A stretch of 64,000 nucleotides of DNA from Enterosoma sp964427595. GTDB lineage: Bacteria > Bacillota_I > Bacilli_A > RFN20 > CAG-288. The stretch lies in NCBI GenBank assembly GCA_964427595.1, contig CAYRUQ010000002.1, positions 12,306 to 76,305 on the forward strand, in the 5' to 3' direction. How positions within the stretch are numbered: the first letter of the stretch is position 1; every line of letters starts with the position of its first letter. The position numbers were made by a program, and so were the translations under genes. Shown here piece by piece: positions 8,442 through 17,133 of this stretch. The notes below the pieces were generated by a model. That model did no database searches. It was not told where the DNA came from and saw only the letters and a program-made list of their open reading frames with translations.

Positions 8442-10314
8442 TCTCTTTCTTTTGATGTCTGACAAAAAAGGAGAGGACATCGATATCAGAAGGATGAACA
8501 TTAGTGATTCGAGAAGCTTCACCTAAAGTATCAGGTCTTATAAGGTGAAGTTTTTCTCTCGCCTCTAAAGAGAGACCATCCATATGAAGGTAATCTATAT
8601 CTTTAGGAAGTGGAAGATTCTCGAATTCCTTTCTCCTTAAAGCTTCCTTTAATTCAGCTTTGATATAACCTTCATATTTGACTTCTGTCTCACATTTTAA
8701 AGATTGCTCTAAATCGAGTTTAATAAGACCGCCTTTAGCCTTATAAAGTTCATCATAAGTGATGTTTTGTCTCTTTAAAATATGTTTTAAAGTCTCATTA
8801 CCAGATGGTTTTGAAAATCCGTGTTTTTCAAGCAGTTTAATGATGTTTTCATCATTACCGACTTTGACTGTATCAAGCAGATTGATAGCTTCTAAAACTT
8901 GATCGTTTCTCCTCTTTAATCTCTGATATCTCTCTTTTGATAACAGTCCGACTTGATAGCCTTTATCAATCAATCTCAAATCTGCATTATCACTTCTAGT
9001 GATCAGTCGATACTCGCTTCTTGCACTTAAAAGTCGATAGGGTTCACTCGTCCCTTTAGTGACCAAATCATCAATCATGATTCCGATATAAGCTTCATCT
9101 CTTGCTAGAATCAATGGTTTCTTCTTATCGATATAAAGAGAAGCGTTGATACCAGCCATCAATCCTAAGGCGGCTGCTTCTTCATATCCAGAAGTACAAG
9201 CTATCTGTCCACAGATGAAAAGACCTTTTATCTTCTTGACCATCAAAGAATGATCAAACTGCAGCGGATCAACAGCATCATATTCAATAGCGTAAGCGTA
9301 TTTTAAAAATCTTGCTTTTTCAAATCCTTTAAGAGAGCGAACCATCAACTCTTGGACTTCTTCAGGCATCGAAGTGGAAAAACCTTGAATATAGACGGAC
9401 TCAAACTCTTTAGATTCGGGTTCTAAAAATAATTGATGACGAGGTTTATCCTTGAATCTGACAATCTTATCTTCAATCGAAGGACAATATCTAGGTCCGA
9501 TACCTTGAACTACTCCACCATACATCGCTGATTCCAAAAGGTGATCTCTGATGATCTGATGAGTCTTTTCATTGGTGTAGGTAAGATGACAGGTTATCAT
9601 GTTCTCTTTCTTCATGAAATCGGTAGTGTCATAAGAAAAGGCGTGATTTCCATCACTTCCATATTCGATCTCCATTTCTGAAAAATCGATGGAAGAAGGA
9701 TCGATACGAGGAGGAGTTCCAGTCTTCAGTCTTAAAAGTTTCAATCCTAGTTTTTCAAGCGATTTAGATAAGCCGTGACTAGTCTTCTCACCATCAGGCC
9801 CTTCATCTTTGATAACATGTCCTCTTAAAGTATGAGATTCCATGTGAGTACCAGTGGCTAAAATGACAGCTTCAGCCTTGATAAATTCACCATCTCTCGT
9901 GATGATACCTTCTACCTTATTTCTGTTCGCAACGACTTCTTTTACTTCACTCTCTAAGATATCAAGGCCTTTTAAGCTTTTTAAATAATTCTGAACGACT
10001 CTCGGATAACCTATTTTGTCTTCTTGAGCTCTTAAGCATCGCACCCCTGGCCCTTTTGAAGTATTTAAAACCTTCATCTGCAAAAGAGCACCCTTGCTAT
10101 CAGCCATCTTTCCCATGATGCCACCTAAAGCATCAATCTCACGGACGACGATACCTTTAGCCGAGCCTCCGATTGAAGGATTACAAGGCATGTTTGAAGC
10201 CATTGAAAATTTCAAACACACCAAAAGAACTTTCTTCTTTAAAGTGTATAAAGCGTGGGCAGCCTCGACACCAGCATGGCCAGCACCGACGACGATCGCA
10301 TCGTATTCTCTCAT
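8410..10314 (-). CDS. mnmG: tRNA uridine-34 5-carboxymethylaminomethyl synthesis enzyme MnmG (GidA)
   Basis: MnmG is the FAD enzyme that, with MnmE and methylene-THF, modifies the wobble uridine (cmnm5U34). The 634-residue protein is full length. It starts with the Rossmann motif VVGAGHAGVEAA and has the GidA signatures CNPSIGG, GTGTPPRID-like KTGTPPRIDP, FCGQIACTSGYEEAAA-like GQIACTSGYEEAAALGL and the C-terminal tRNA-binding region KYEGYI. It overlaps sufB by ATGA and is the last gene of the suf operon. This couples it to Fe-S and persulfide chemistry, which also feeds tRNA thiolation. Confidence 0.97.
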   Translation of the reverse strand: MREYDAIVVGAGHAGVEAAHALYTLKKKVLLVCLKFSMASNMPCNPSIGGSAKGIVVREIDALGGIMGKMADSKGALLQMKVLNTSKGPGVRCLRAQEDKIGYPRVVQNYLKSLKGLDILESEVKEVVANRNKVEGIITRDGEFIKAEAVILATGTHMESHTLRGHVIKDEGPDGEKTSHGLSKSLEKLGLKLLRLKTGTPPRIDPSSIDFSEMEIEYGSDGNHAFSYDTTDFMKKENMITCHLTYTNEKTHQIIRDHLLESAMYGGVVQGIGPRYCPSIEDKIVRFKDKPRHQLFLEPESKEFESVYIQGFSTSMPEEVQELMVRSLKGFEKARFLKYAYAIEYDAVDPLQFDHSLMVKKIKGLFICGQIACTSGYEEAAALGLMAGINASLYIDKKKPLILARDEAYIGIMIDDLVTKGTSEPYRLLSARSEYRLITRSDNADLRLIDKGYQVGLLSKERYQRLKRRNDQVLEAINLLDTVKVGNDENIIKLLEKHGFSKPSGNETLKHILKRQNITYDELYKAKGGLIKLDLEQSLKCETEVKYEGYIKAELKEALRRKEFENLPLPKDIDYLHMDGLSLEAREKLHLIRPDTLGEASRITNVHPSDIDVLSFFVRHQKKETTSKDHKENR

Positions 10315-11723
10315 CCGACCGACCCACTCATATCCATCTTGATCAGCTGATTGAGTTCAACCGCATATTCCATCGGTAGTTCTTTACTAAAAGGTTCTAA
10401 AAAGCCCATCACAATCATCTGAGTTGCATCTTCTTTTGACAGACCTCTGCTCATCAAATAATAGAGCTGATCTTCGTTGATTTTAGAGACAGAAGCTTCA
10501 TGTTCAAGGTACGATGTGGAGTTATCAACCACATTATGAGGAATCGTATCTGAAAAAGACATGTTATCTAAAATCAAAGTGTCGCATTCTTCATGTGCCT
10601 TACAGTCTTTAGCATTCTTAGTTATATCGGTCAATCCACGGAAATTAGCTACGCCACCATTTTTAGCGATTGATTTTGAGATGATTGTCGAAGAAGAGTT
10701 CTTTCCGATATGAATCATCTTAGCTCCAGTATCCTGAATCTGACCTTTACTAGCCACAGCTACAGAGATAGTAGAACCTCTCGAGCGGTCTCCTTTTAAA
10801 ACACAGCAAGGATACTTCATACAGAGCTTAGAACCGATGTTTCCGTCCACCCATTCCATCAGGCCATCATCATCGACGATCGCTCTTTGAGTGACTAAAT
10901 TGAGGATTGAACCAGACCAGTTCTGAATAGTGGTATATCTCATCTTCGCTCTCTTTCCGACGAAGATTTCAACGATAGCAGCATGAAGAGATTCTTCTGA
11001 ATACATAGGAGCAGTGCAACCTTCAACATAATTGAGCTCAGCATCATCATCAACGATGATCAAGGTTCTTTCAAATTGACCGGATAATTTGTTGTTGATA
11101 CGGAAATAAGACTGAAGTGGTTTTTCAAGCTTGACACCTTTAGGAACATAAATGAAGCTTCCACCCGACCAGACAGCTGAGTTTAAAGCAGCATACTTGT
11201 TATCAGTAGGAGGGACTAGTTTACCGAAGTATTTCTTAAAGATCTCAGGATATTCTCTAAGTCCAGTATCGGTATCAAGAAAGATGACTCCCTTATCGAC
11301 GACTTCTTTAAGCATATTAGAATAGACGGCTTCAGATTCATATTGAGTCGTGACACCTGCTAAAAACTTCTGCTCAGCCTCAGGTATTCCAAGCTTATCG
11401 AAAGTATCTTTGACCGTCGAAGGAACTTCTTCCCAAGAAGAACTAGCTTTATCAGTCACTTTTGTGTAGTAAGTGAAATCTTGGAAGTTGATGAAATTAA
11501 GATCAGGACCGAAGTTAGGTTGAGGATGAGAGAAGAATTCCTTGAGCGAATTTAAACGAAACTCTAACATGAAATCAGGTTCATTTTTCTGTTTAGAGAT
11601 CGTTTTTACGATATCTTCGTTTAAACCTTTAGGCGTCTTAAAAAGAGAGACATCCTCGTCTCTGAATTCATATTTAGCTCTCTCATCGTCATCAAAGAGA
11701 AGTTCTTCTTTTTCTTCAGTCAT
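10311..11723 (-). CDS. sufB: Fe-S cluster assembly scaffold protein SufB
   Basis: SufB is the core of the SufBCD scaffold that builds Fe-S clusters. The 470-residue protein has the family landmarks NFGPDLNFINFQDFTYYTK-like start, YVEGCTAP, LHAAIVEIFV, IQNWS, KYPCCVLKG and FYLMSRG-like LYYLMSRGLS near the C-terminus. The ATG at 11723 has an AAGGAG site 7 bases upstream and overlaps sufU by 8 bases. An in-frame TTG at 11744 would add 7 residues but has no such site. It is translationally coupled to mnmG downstream. Confidence 0.96.
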   Translation of the reverse strand: MTEEKEELLFDDDERAKYEFRDEDVSLFKTPKGLNEDIVKTISKQKNEPDFMLEFRLNSLKEFFSHPQPNFGPDLNFINFQDFTYYTKVTDKASSSWEEVPSTVKDTFDKLGIPEAEQKFLAGVTTQYESEAVYSNMLKEVVDKGVIFLDTDTGLREYPEIFKKYFGKLVPPTDNKYAALNSAVWSGGSFIYVPKGVKLEKPLQSYFRINNKLSGQFERTLIIVDDDAELNYVEGCTAPMYSEESLHAAIVEIFVGKRAKMRYTTIQNWSGSILNLVTQRAIVDDDGLMEWVDGNIGSKLCMKYPCCVLKGDRSRGSTISVAVASKGQIQDTGAKMIHIGKNSSSTIISKSIAKNGGVANFRGLTDITKNAKDCKAHEECDTLILDNMSFSDTIPHNVVDNSTSYLEHEASVSKINEDQLYYLMSRGLSKEDATQMIVMGFLEPFSKELPMEYAVELNQLIKMDMSGSVG

Positions 11724-12165
11724 CTTTGTTCTCCTTCTGGTCAATCGCCTTTTTTAATCCTCTCCAAGAGATGTTGGCACAGGTGATTCTTGAGGGCTGA
11801 CGAGAGACATTAGCAAAGCAGTTGGCGTCAGCGAGAAGCTCTTCTTCATAGTGCTCATTAGCGAGCATCTTATTAAATTCGTTCATCATCTCTAAAGCTT
11901 CTTCTTCACTCTTTCCGATGATCATCTCAGTCATTATTGAGGAAGAAGCTGTCGAGATAGCACAACCGACTCCTGACCATTTACAATCTTTAACAACATG
12001 GTCTTCAAACAGGACATAAATATAGATGTCATCGATACAAGAAGCTGAATCCATATGAATAGTGATATATCTAGAATCATCCACCTCTTCTTTGTTACGA
12101 GGATTTTGATAGTTATCTAGGATGATTTCACGCATGATCATCGGATCTTTAATTGAAAAAGACAT
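11716..12165 (-). CDS. sufU: Zinc-dependent sulfur-transfer protein SufU
   Basis: SufU takes persulfide from SufS and passes it to the SufBCD scaffold in Gram-positive bacteria. The 149-residue protein has the typical start REIILDNYQNPRN and the three Cys and one Asp that bind zinc: SASCID, GVGCAISTAS and ITCANISW. The ATG at 12165 was chosen because GGAGG lies 9 bases before it; longer in-frame starts lack a site. It overlaps sufS by 17 bases and sufB by 8. Confidence 0.95.
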   Translation of the reverse strand: MSFSIKDPMIMREIILDNYQNPRNKEEVDDSRYITIHMDSASCIDDIYIYVLFEDHVVKDCKWSGVGCAISTASSSIMTEMIIGKSEEEALEMMNEFNKMLANEHYEEELLADANCFANVSRQPSRITCANISWRGLKKAIDQKENKDD

Positions 12166-13378
12166 CCAAGAAATCCTCCGCATGTCTAGAAGCTTCAACT
12201 AAAGCCTCTACATCTTCTTTAGTGTTATAAATATAAAAACTAGCTCTGATTGTAGTATCGGTGTTTAAAACATCTTTCATAAGCTTGGCACAGTGTGTTC
12301 CAGTTCTGACAAAGACGCCTTTATCAGCTAGATAAGTAGCTGCATCTTGAGAGAAAACATTTTTGATATTGAAAGTGACGATGCCACTATCAGCATCCTC
12401 GTTATAAATGATGGCGTTTCCGTTTTTCTTCAGCCCTTCAACTGCCATTTTCTTCAAGCTCAGTTCATGTTCTCTGATGTTATCAAATCCGATCTTTTCA
12501 AGATACTGACAGGCTTTAGCAAAGCCTAAAGCACCAGCGATATTCTGAGTACCAGCCTCAAACTTCAAAGGTGGTTCTTCCAAAGAGACATAACCGTCTT
12601 TTCTAAAACGAGCATTCATCTCCCCACCATACATCAAAGGTTTAAGATCATCGAGAAGCTTTCTTTTTCCATACATCGCTCCGATTCCAGTAGGACCGAG
12701 CATCTTATGAGCGGAGAAAGCTAAGAAATCGACATCTAATTCTTTAACATCAGTCTTAAGATGAGGTGCACTTTGCGCCGCATCAACTACAACGAGAGTG
12801 TTATTTTGATGAGCGAGACTAGTCATCTCCTTAATCGGTATCACATATCCTAATACATTGGTGATTAAAGCAACTGAAACTACTTTAGTCTTAGAAGAGA
12901 GAACCGACTTGAAATTCTCAATCGTCACTCTTCCGTTTTTAAGAGGGATATACTTGATGATAGCTTTTCTTCTTTTAGCTACTTCAAACCATGGAAGAAC
13001 ATTAGAAGCATGCTCAGCTTCAGTGAGAAGGATCTCATCACCTTCGTTGATCTTATCTTCTAAACCGAAGGCGATCTGATTTAAAGCCATGCTATCACCA
13101 GAAGTGAAAGAGAGTTCATCACTTCTAGCGTTGATGAAAGAAGCGACGATATCTCTGGCTCCTTCATAAGCGACATCAACCGCATGAGCGAGAGAATAAT
13201 CACCTCTATGAGCGTTAGCCGTAATATCAAAATAATAATGTTCAGAAGCTTTGATCACTTCGTAAGGTTTGAAAGTAGTAGCTGCATTATCTAGATAAAC
13301 GAGAGGCTTTCCTTCAAAAAGAGAATCATGCCTTTCATACATCGGAAAGTCTAAGCGAATTTTATAAGGATCGATCAT
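12149..13378 (-). CDS. sufS: Cysteine desulfurase SufS
   Basis: SufS is a PLP enzyme that converts cysteine to alanine and holds sulfur as a persulfide. The 409-residue protein shows YLDNAATT near the start, TEAEHASN, VDAAQSAPH, the PLP-lysine motif SAHKMLGPTG and the catalytic cysteine in RTGTHCAKLM. It lies between sufD (ATGA overlap) and sufU (17-base overlap) and works with SufU. Confidence 0.97.
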   Translation of the reverse strand: MIDPYKIRLDFPMYERHDSLFEGKPLVYLDNAATTFKPYEVIKASEHYYFDITANAHRGDYSLAHAVDVAYEGARDIVASFINARSDELSFTSGDSMALNQIAFGLEDKINEGDEILLTEAEHASNVLPWFEVAKRRKAIIKYIPLKNGRVTIENFKSVLSSKTKVVSVALITNVLGYVIPIKEMTSLAHQNNTLVVVDAAQSAPHLKTDVKELDVDFLAFSAHKMLGPTGIGAMYGKRKLLDDLKPLMYGGEMNARFRKDGYVSLEEPPLKFEAGTQNIAGALGFAKACQYLEKIGFDNIREHELSLKKMAVEGLKKNGNAIIYNEDADSGIVTFNIKNVFSQDAATYLADKGVFVRTGTHCAKLMKDVLNTDTTIRASFYIYNTKEDVEALVEASRHAEDFLDVFFN

Positions 13379-14034
13379 AACTCAAGCTCCTCAAAAAAGC
13401 TCAAAGCCTCATTTAAAAGATTCTCATCCGTTAGTTTCTTGATTATAGGAAGGAGAGTACCTTTGATGATGAGTTTCTTGCTATCAGAAAAAGAGAGACC
13501 TCTGCTCATCAGATAAAAAATCTCATCAGGATTATATGAACCGACAGCTGCTCCATGAGAAGCTGAGACATCATTTTCTTTAATTAAAAGGAGAGGAGAG
13601 ACCTCACTTTTAGCTTCAGCTTTCAAATTGTTGATTCTTCCTTCTTGCCTAGTATCCGATCTTTTAGCACCATTAACAATATCAGAAGTCCCTCTAAAAA
13701 CTAGTGATGCAGAAGAGGAGTTAACACCAGCGAAAGTTATTCTAGAAAGAGAATCACCTTCTAAGTGATTGACTAAGATATTGATACTTTTATTCTTCTC
13801 TTTAAAAAGAAAAGAAGCGATTTGAAGATGAAGTTTAGCTCCTTTAAATAAATCAATAACAAGATGAAAATCAGCACCTTCAGAAGAGAGATCAATCAAG
13901 GTTAAATCAACCTCAGCTTCATCTTTAATCTGATAGTGAAGAGAAGTATCAGAAAGAGAAGTGAAAAGATAACTCGCCTCTTCAGAATCGGAAAAAGTTC
14001 TATCGACTAAAGATGGATTCTTCAGACAGATCAT
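13375..14034 (-). CDS. sufD: Fe-S assembly protein SufD, short form
   Basis: SufD partners SufB and SufC in the scaffold complex. At 219 residues it is about half the usual length (around 400-450). What remains is the C-terminal part of the beta-helix core and the conserved tail SASHGAAVG, then FYLMSRGLSFSDSKKL, including the functional His of the SHG motif. There is no sign of frameshift: the start overlaps the sufC stop by ATGA, and the whole operon is intact. This looks like a natural compact SufD. Confidence 0.9.
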   Translation of the reverse strand: MICLKNPSLVDRTFSDSEEASYLFTSLSDTSLHYQIKDEAEVDLTLIDLSSEGADFHLVIDLFKGAKLHLQIASFLFKEKNKSINILVNHLEGDSLSRITFAGVNSSSASLVFRGTSDIVNGAKRSDTRQEGRINNLKAEAKSEVSPLLLIKENDVSASHGAAVGSYNPDEIFYLMSRGLSFSDSKKLIIKGTLLPIIKKLTDENLLNEALSFFEELEL

Positions 14035-14837
14035 TTTTTAACTGTCTCCTTGACAGCACAGAATCCGAGTATGTTATCTCTCTTCTCTAAAGGGATGTTA
14101 TATTCTCTCTCTAAGAAGGAATATCCTTCTTTAGAGATGCGAGTAGCTAAGGTTTGATCACCTTCTAAAGCGATATTACCATTGACCATGATAGCAGTGT
14201 GATCAGGTTTGACTAAATCATAAAGTTTATCGTAATGGGAGACGATGATGAAAGTCGTTCCTTCTTCTCTTAGAGTGTTGATGACATCAGCGATGTTCTT
14301 TAAAGCGTCGACATCAAGACCGGAGTCAATCTCATCTAAAAGAGCTAGAGAAGGCTTTAAAAGAAGCATCTGGAGAATCTCGTTTCTCTTCTTTTCACCA
14401 CCTGAATAACCTTCATTGAGATTACGACTAGCCATCTGAGAGTCAAGTCCGACACTCTCATAAGAAGAGTTAGTCATCTTATAAAATTCATAAAGAGAGA
14501 TCGGTTTTTCTCTATGAGCGTTGATAGCTGAGCGGAAGAAGTCCATCGTCACGACTCCAGGAACATCCGGTGGATTCTGGAAAGCCATAAATAGACCACG
14601 CTTGCTTCTCTCATCAGTGCTTAAAGAGAGAAGATCTTCGCCATCAAGAGTGATACAGCCTTCTTCAACCTGATAATGAGGAGAGCCCATCAAGACATTC
14701 AAAAGAGTCGATTTACCATGTCCATTCGGACCTAGCAAAGCTAAGCATTCACCTTTTTTTATTGTCAGATTAGTCTTATTTAAAATGCGATTATTTTCCG
14801 CAGAACAGGTCAGATCTCTGATAGTCAACTCTTCCAT
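14031..14837 (-). CDS. sufC: Fe-S assembly ATPase SufC
   Basis: SufC is the ABC-type ATPase that drives the SufBCD complex. The 268-residue protein has Walker A GPNGHGKST, Q-loop MAFQNPP, signature YSGGEKKRNEILQ, Walker B LALLDEIDSGLD and the switch His in IIVSHYDKL. It is the first gene of the suf-mnmG operon, with GGAGG before the ATG and a promoter just upstream. Confidence 0.97.
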   Translation of the reverse strand: MEELTIRDLTCSAENNRILNKTNLTIKKGECLALLGPNGHGKSTLLNVLMGSPHYQVEEGCITLDGEDLLSLSTDERSKRGLFMAFQNPPDVPGVVTMDFFRSAINAHREKPISLYEFYKMTNSSYESVGLDSQMASRNLNEGYSGGEKKRNEILQMLLLKPSLALLDEIDSGLDVDALKNIADVINTLREEGTTFIIVSHYDKLYDLVKPDHTAIMVNGNIALEGDQTLATRISKEGYSFLEREYNIPLEKRDNILGFCAVKETVKK

Positions 14838-14864
14838 CGAAGGCCTCCTAAAATGTGCGACGAT

Positions 14865-14893
14865 ATTTTAATTTGAACGACTGATAGCCTCAA
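14865..14893 (-). promoter_or_regulatory. Promoter of the suf-mnmG operon
   Basis: On the minus strand TTGAGG (14893-14888), 17 bp, TAAAAT (14870-14865), about 28 bases before the sufC start. No clear regulator site was seen. Confidence 0.6.
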
Positions 14894-14916
14894 CTGATAT
14901 GATTTTTAATCTCTTT

Positions 14917-15327
14917 TTAAACACCTTTTCTGATCGAATCAGCTAATAAGAGCAAATCTTTATCCTCGATAGCTTGGGGTGGGAAGTGAAGTTTTAAACC
15001 ATCATTATCGTATCTAGGGATGACATGAACATGGAAGTGCATCACGCTTTGACCAGCGCTAGCTCCAGCATTTGTGATGATGTTGACACCAGTCGCACCA
15101 AGTTGAGTGATCTGAGCTTGAGCGACAAGCTGAGCTACCTTAAAAACATGAGAAAGGATGTCTTTCGGACAGGTGGTCACATCTTTGAAATGTTCTTTAG
15201 GAACGATTAGTGTATGACCTCTGCTAGCCGGATTAACATCTAAAAAGGCTAATGTTAATTCATCTTCGTAAACCTTATAAGAAGAGATTTCTCCTCTAGC
15301 AATCTTACAGAAAATACAAGACTCCAT
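14917..15327 (-). CDS. HIT family nucleotide-binding hydrolase
   Basis: This 136-residue protein is a full-length histidine-triad protein. It has the N-terminal CIFCKIARGE zinc-type start, the FLDVNPASRGHTLIVPKEH region and the catalytic triad HFHVHVIPR near residue 100. HIT proteins hydrolyse AMP-linked phosphoramidates such as adenosine 5'-monophosphoramidate. The start has GGGAGGT upstream. It lies alone after the terminator of the lipoprotein pair and before the suf promoter. Confidence 0.93.
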   Translation of the reverse strand: MESCIFCKIARGEISSYKVYEDELTLAFLDVNPASRGHTLIVPKEHFKDVTTCPKDILSHVFKVAQLVAQAQITQLGATGVNIITNAGASAGQSVMHFHVHVIPRYDNDGLKLHFPPQAIEDKDLLLLADSIRKGV

Positions 15328-15345
15328 ATATACCTCCCGTGTCTT

Positions 15346-15375
15346 AAAAAGGAGAAGGCGAGAACCTTCTCCTTT
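15346..15375 (-). terminator. Terminator after the lipoprotein pair
   Basis: On the minus strand AAAGGAGAAGG and CCTTCTCCTTT form a long stem with a 6-base loop (stem core 15351-15372), followed by TTTTTAA. It lies between the stop of the 580-residue lipoprotein and the HIT start. Confidence 0.8.
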
Positions 15376-15390
15376 ATTTTAATCCAAATA

Positions 15391-17133
15391 TCAGTCCTGA
15401 GGGATGGTTATCTTCGGATAAGTGTCCTCATCATCGTAAGGTGATTCGGTACGGAAGAGTTCAGGATAGTTCTCGATCATGTAATCGAGGAAATCTTCAT
15501 CCGAATAATCCATCTCAGTTCTTCTCAACCAATAAACGACAGCTTCAGTCTTATAAGAACCGGTGGTGGACATGACATAAGCGACTTCTCTTCCGATCTG
15601 TTCTCTCTTAGTAGCATCAGAATAGACGGAAGTAGTAGAAGTGGTCGACATAGCTTGAGTGTTGACGACATCGAGGATTCTGACGAGATAGTAAGTGCTG
15701 GAATCAGAATCATAGAAGATGATGTCATCGGCAGAGATGGTGTCACTGCTAGAGGTGGAAGAAGAGACGGTGTTTTCGACGGTCAAATAACGATAACCAT
15801 CGTTTCCATAAGTGGTGATGTCATATTTGACAGTACCAGGGTTAGCTTTCATCTCAGCAATCTCGTTAGCGTTGACGGTCATATTGGTGGAGAAGATACG
15901 ATCGGAGATGGTATCAGGAAGGTTAGAGACACCATCGCTTTGGAGATAGATGCCATCAGTGACGAAGTCACTAGTGGCGATATCATCGATAGCTCTTCTG
16001 ACACCAGTGAGGTAGTCATAGGTATAAGAGCCAGTGTAAGTAGATTCAAGATCAGTATCGATCTTGTTGAAATCGCTAGCGCTAGCCTCTAAATCAGCTA
16101 AGTCATCTAAGACTTCACCAGAGAGAGTGCCATAGTTGGTATAAGTGCTATCTTCGCTTCCAGTGACGATGATGTTGTTATCTTCAAGCCAAGAGACTTG
16201 CTCATCATCAAGGAGGACAGCATCATAACGATCAGCATATTGGCCTTGTTCATCAAATTCATTGATGACATCAGTAGTGATACCTTTCCAAAGATTAGAG
16301 AGGATGGTGAAGTCATCATCGACACCGGCATCGCCGAAGACATAATCGTTGACATAGGCGTCAAGAAGCTTCTTAGCGGCTCCAGGTTGATCATCTCTAT
16401 CAGTGAGAGCGATAACTTGGATATTTCTAGCGTTGGCGTTACCGATAGAAGCATAAGAGACGGTGTAGATGTATTCACTGACTAAGTAATTGATGCGGAT
16501 ATCGTCATAGAGATATTTCTCCATGTAAGCGAGATAAGCATCATAATCACCTTGGTAGATGTCTTCAAACTCTAATTCAGGAGTGACTAAGACACCAGCA
16601 GGATCTTCTTCCCAACCCTCGAGAGGATCGACAGGAAGAGTGAAAGCAGTCTTTAAGGCGTCGACATAAAGTCTTTCCATGAAGAGGTTGTCTTCTTCAT
16701 AGGTGCCATTTCCGGCGACGTCAACTAAGCTGTCTTTAGAACGATAAAGCTGGTTATCGGCATCTGCGACAGCAGGTAAATCAGCAACATCAGTATCAGC
16801 GACAGAACCATCAAAATTATCATTGATAAGATTGACGACATCGCTACCATCAGTGCCACCCTTGTTGTCATGGGCGATATGAGAGATTTCAATCAAGATC
16901 TGATTGAGGGTCTCCTCATAGATGTCATCATAGCTGGAGATGAGATTGTAATAGTAATCCTCTCTCGTATCTTGAACGACAGTGTTATCGTCAGCTAAAG
17001 TCGGGATATTGGGGAAGAGAACGGTCTCGTAGTCATCAGGTAATTTGATCTCATCAGAGCAGGAAGCAAGGGTGAAGAGAGCAAGACCGCAAGCGATGAT
17101 TCCTAACTTGTTCTTTCTTTTACCTTTCAACAT
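15391..17133 (-). CDS. Large surface lipoprotein, companion of the parvulin-type foldase
   Basis: The family is not recognised. The 580-residue protein has a lipoprotein signal with lipobox LASC (Cys about 25) and a long Asp/Ser/Thr-rich outer region with no clear catalytic motif. The layout near the start (an acidic Tyr-rich stretch with YYYNLISSYDDIYEETLNQILIEI-like helix) recalls SurA/PrsA N-terminal regions, and the upstream neighbour has a parvulin domain, so it may be a non-catalytic foldase relative. The ATG at 17133 has GGAGG 9 bases upstream and overlaps the previous gene by 14 bases; upstream in-frame starts lack a site. Confidence 0.7.
   Translation of the reverse strand: MLKGKRKNKLGIIACGLALFTLASCSDEIKLPDDYETVLFPNIPTLADDNTVVQDTREDYYYNLISSYDDIYEETLNQILIEISHIAHDNKGGTDGSDVVNLINDNFDGSVADTDVADLPAVADADNQLYRSKDSLVDVAGNGTYEEDNLFMERLYVDALKTAFTLPVDPLEGWEEDPAGVLVTPELEFEDIYQGDYDAYLAYMEKYLYDDIRINYLVSEYIYTVSYASIGNANARNIQVIALTDRDDQPGAAKKLLDAYVNDYVFGDAGVDDDFTILSNLWKGITTDVINEFDEQGQYADRYDAVLLDDEQVSWLEDNNIIVTGSEDSTYTNYGTLSGEVLDDLADLEASASDFNKIDTDLESTYTGSYTYDYLTGVRRAIDDIATSDFVTDGIYLQSDGVSNLPDTISDRIFSTNMTVNANEIAEMKANPGTVKYDITTYGNDGYRYLTVENTVSSSTSSSDTISADDIIFYDSDSSTYYLVRILDVVNTQAMSTTSTTSVYSDATKREQIGREVAYVMSTTGSYKTEAVVYWLRRTEMDYSDEDFLDYMIENYPELFRTESPYDDEDTYPKITIPQD

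Noticed and set aside
15655..16485. Long antisense frames opposite the two large lipoproteins (also at 17407-18310)
   Set aside because: They are shadows created by the Asp/Ser/Thr-rich codon pattern of the real genes and have no ribosome binding sites or recognisable domains.
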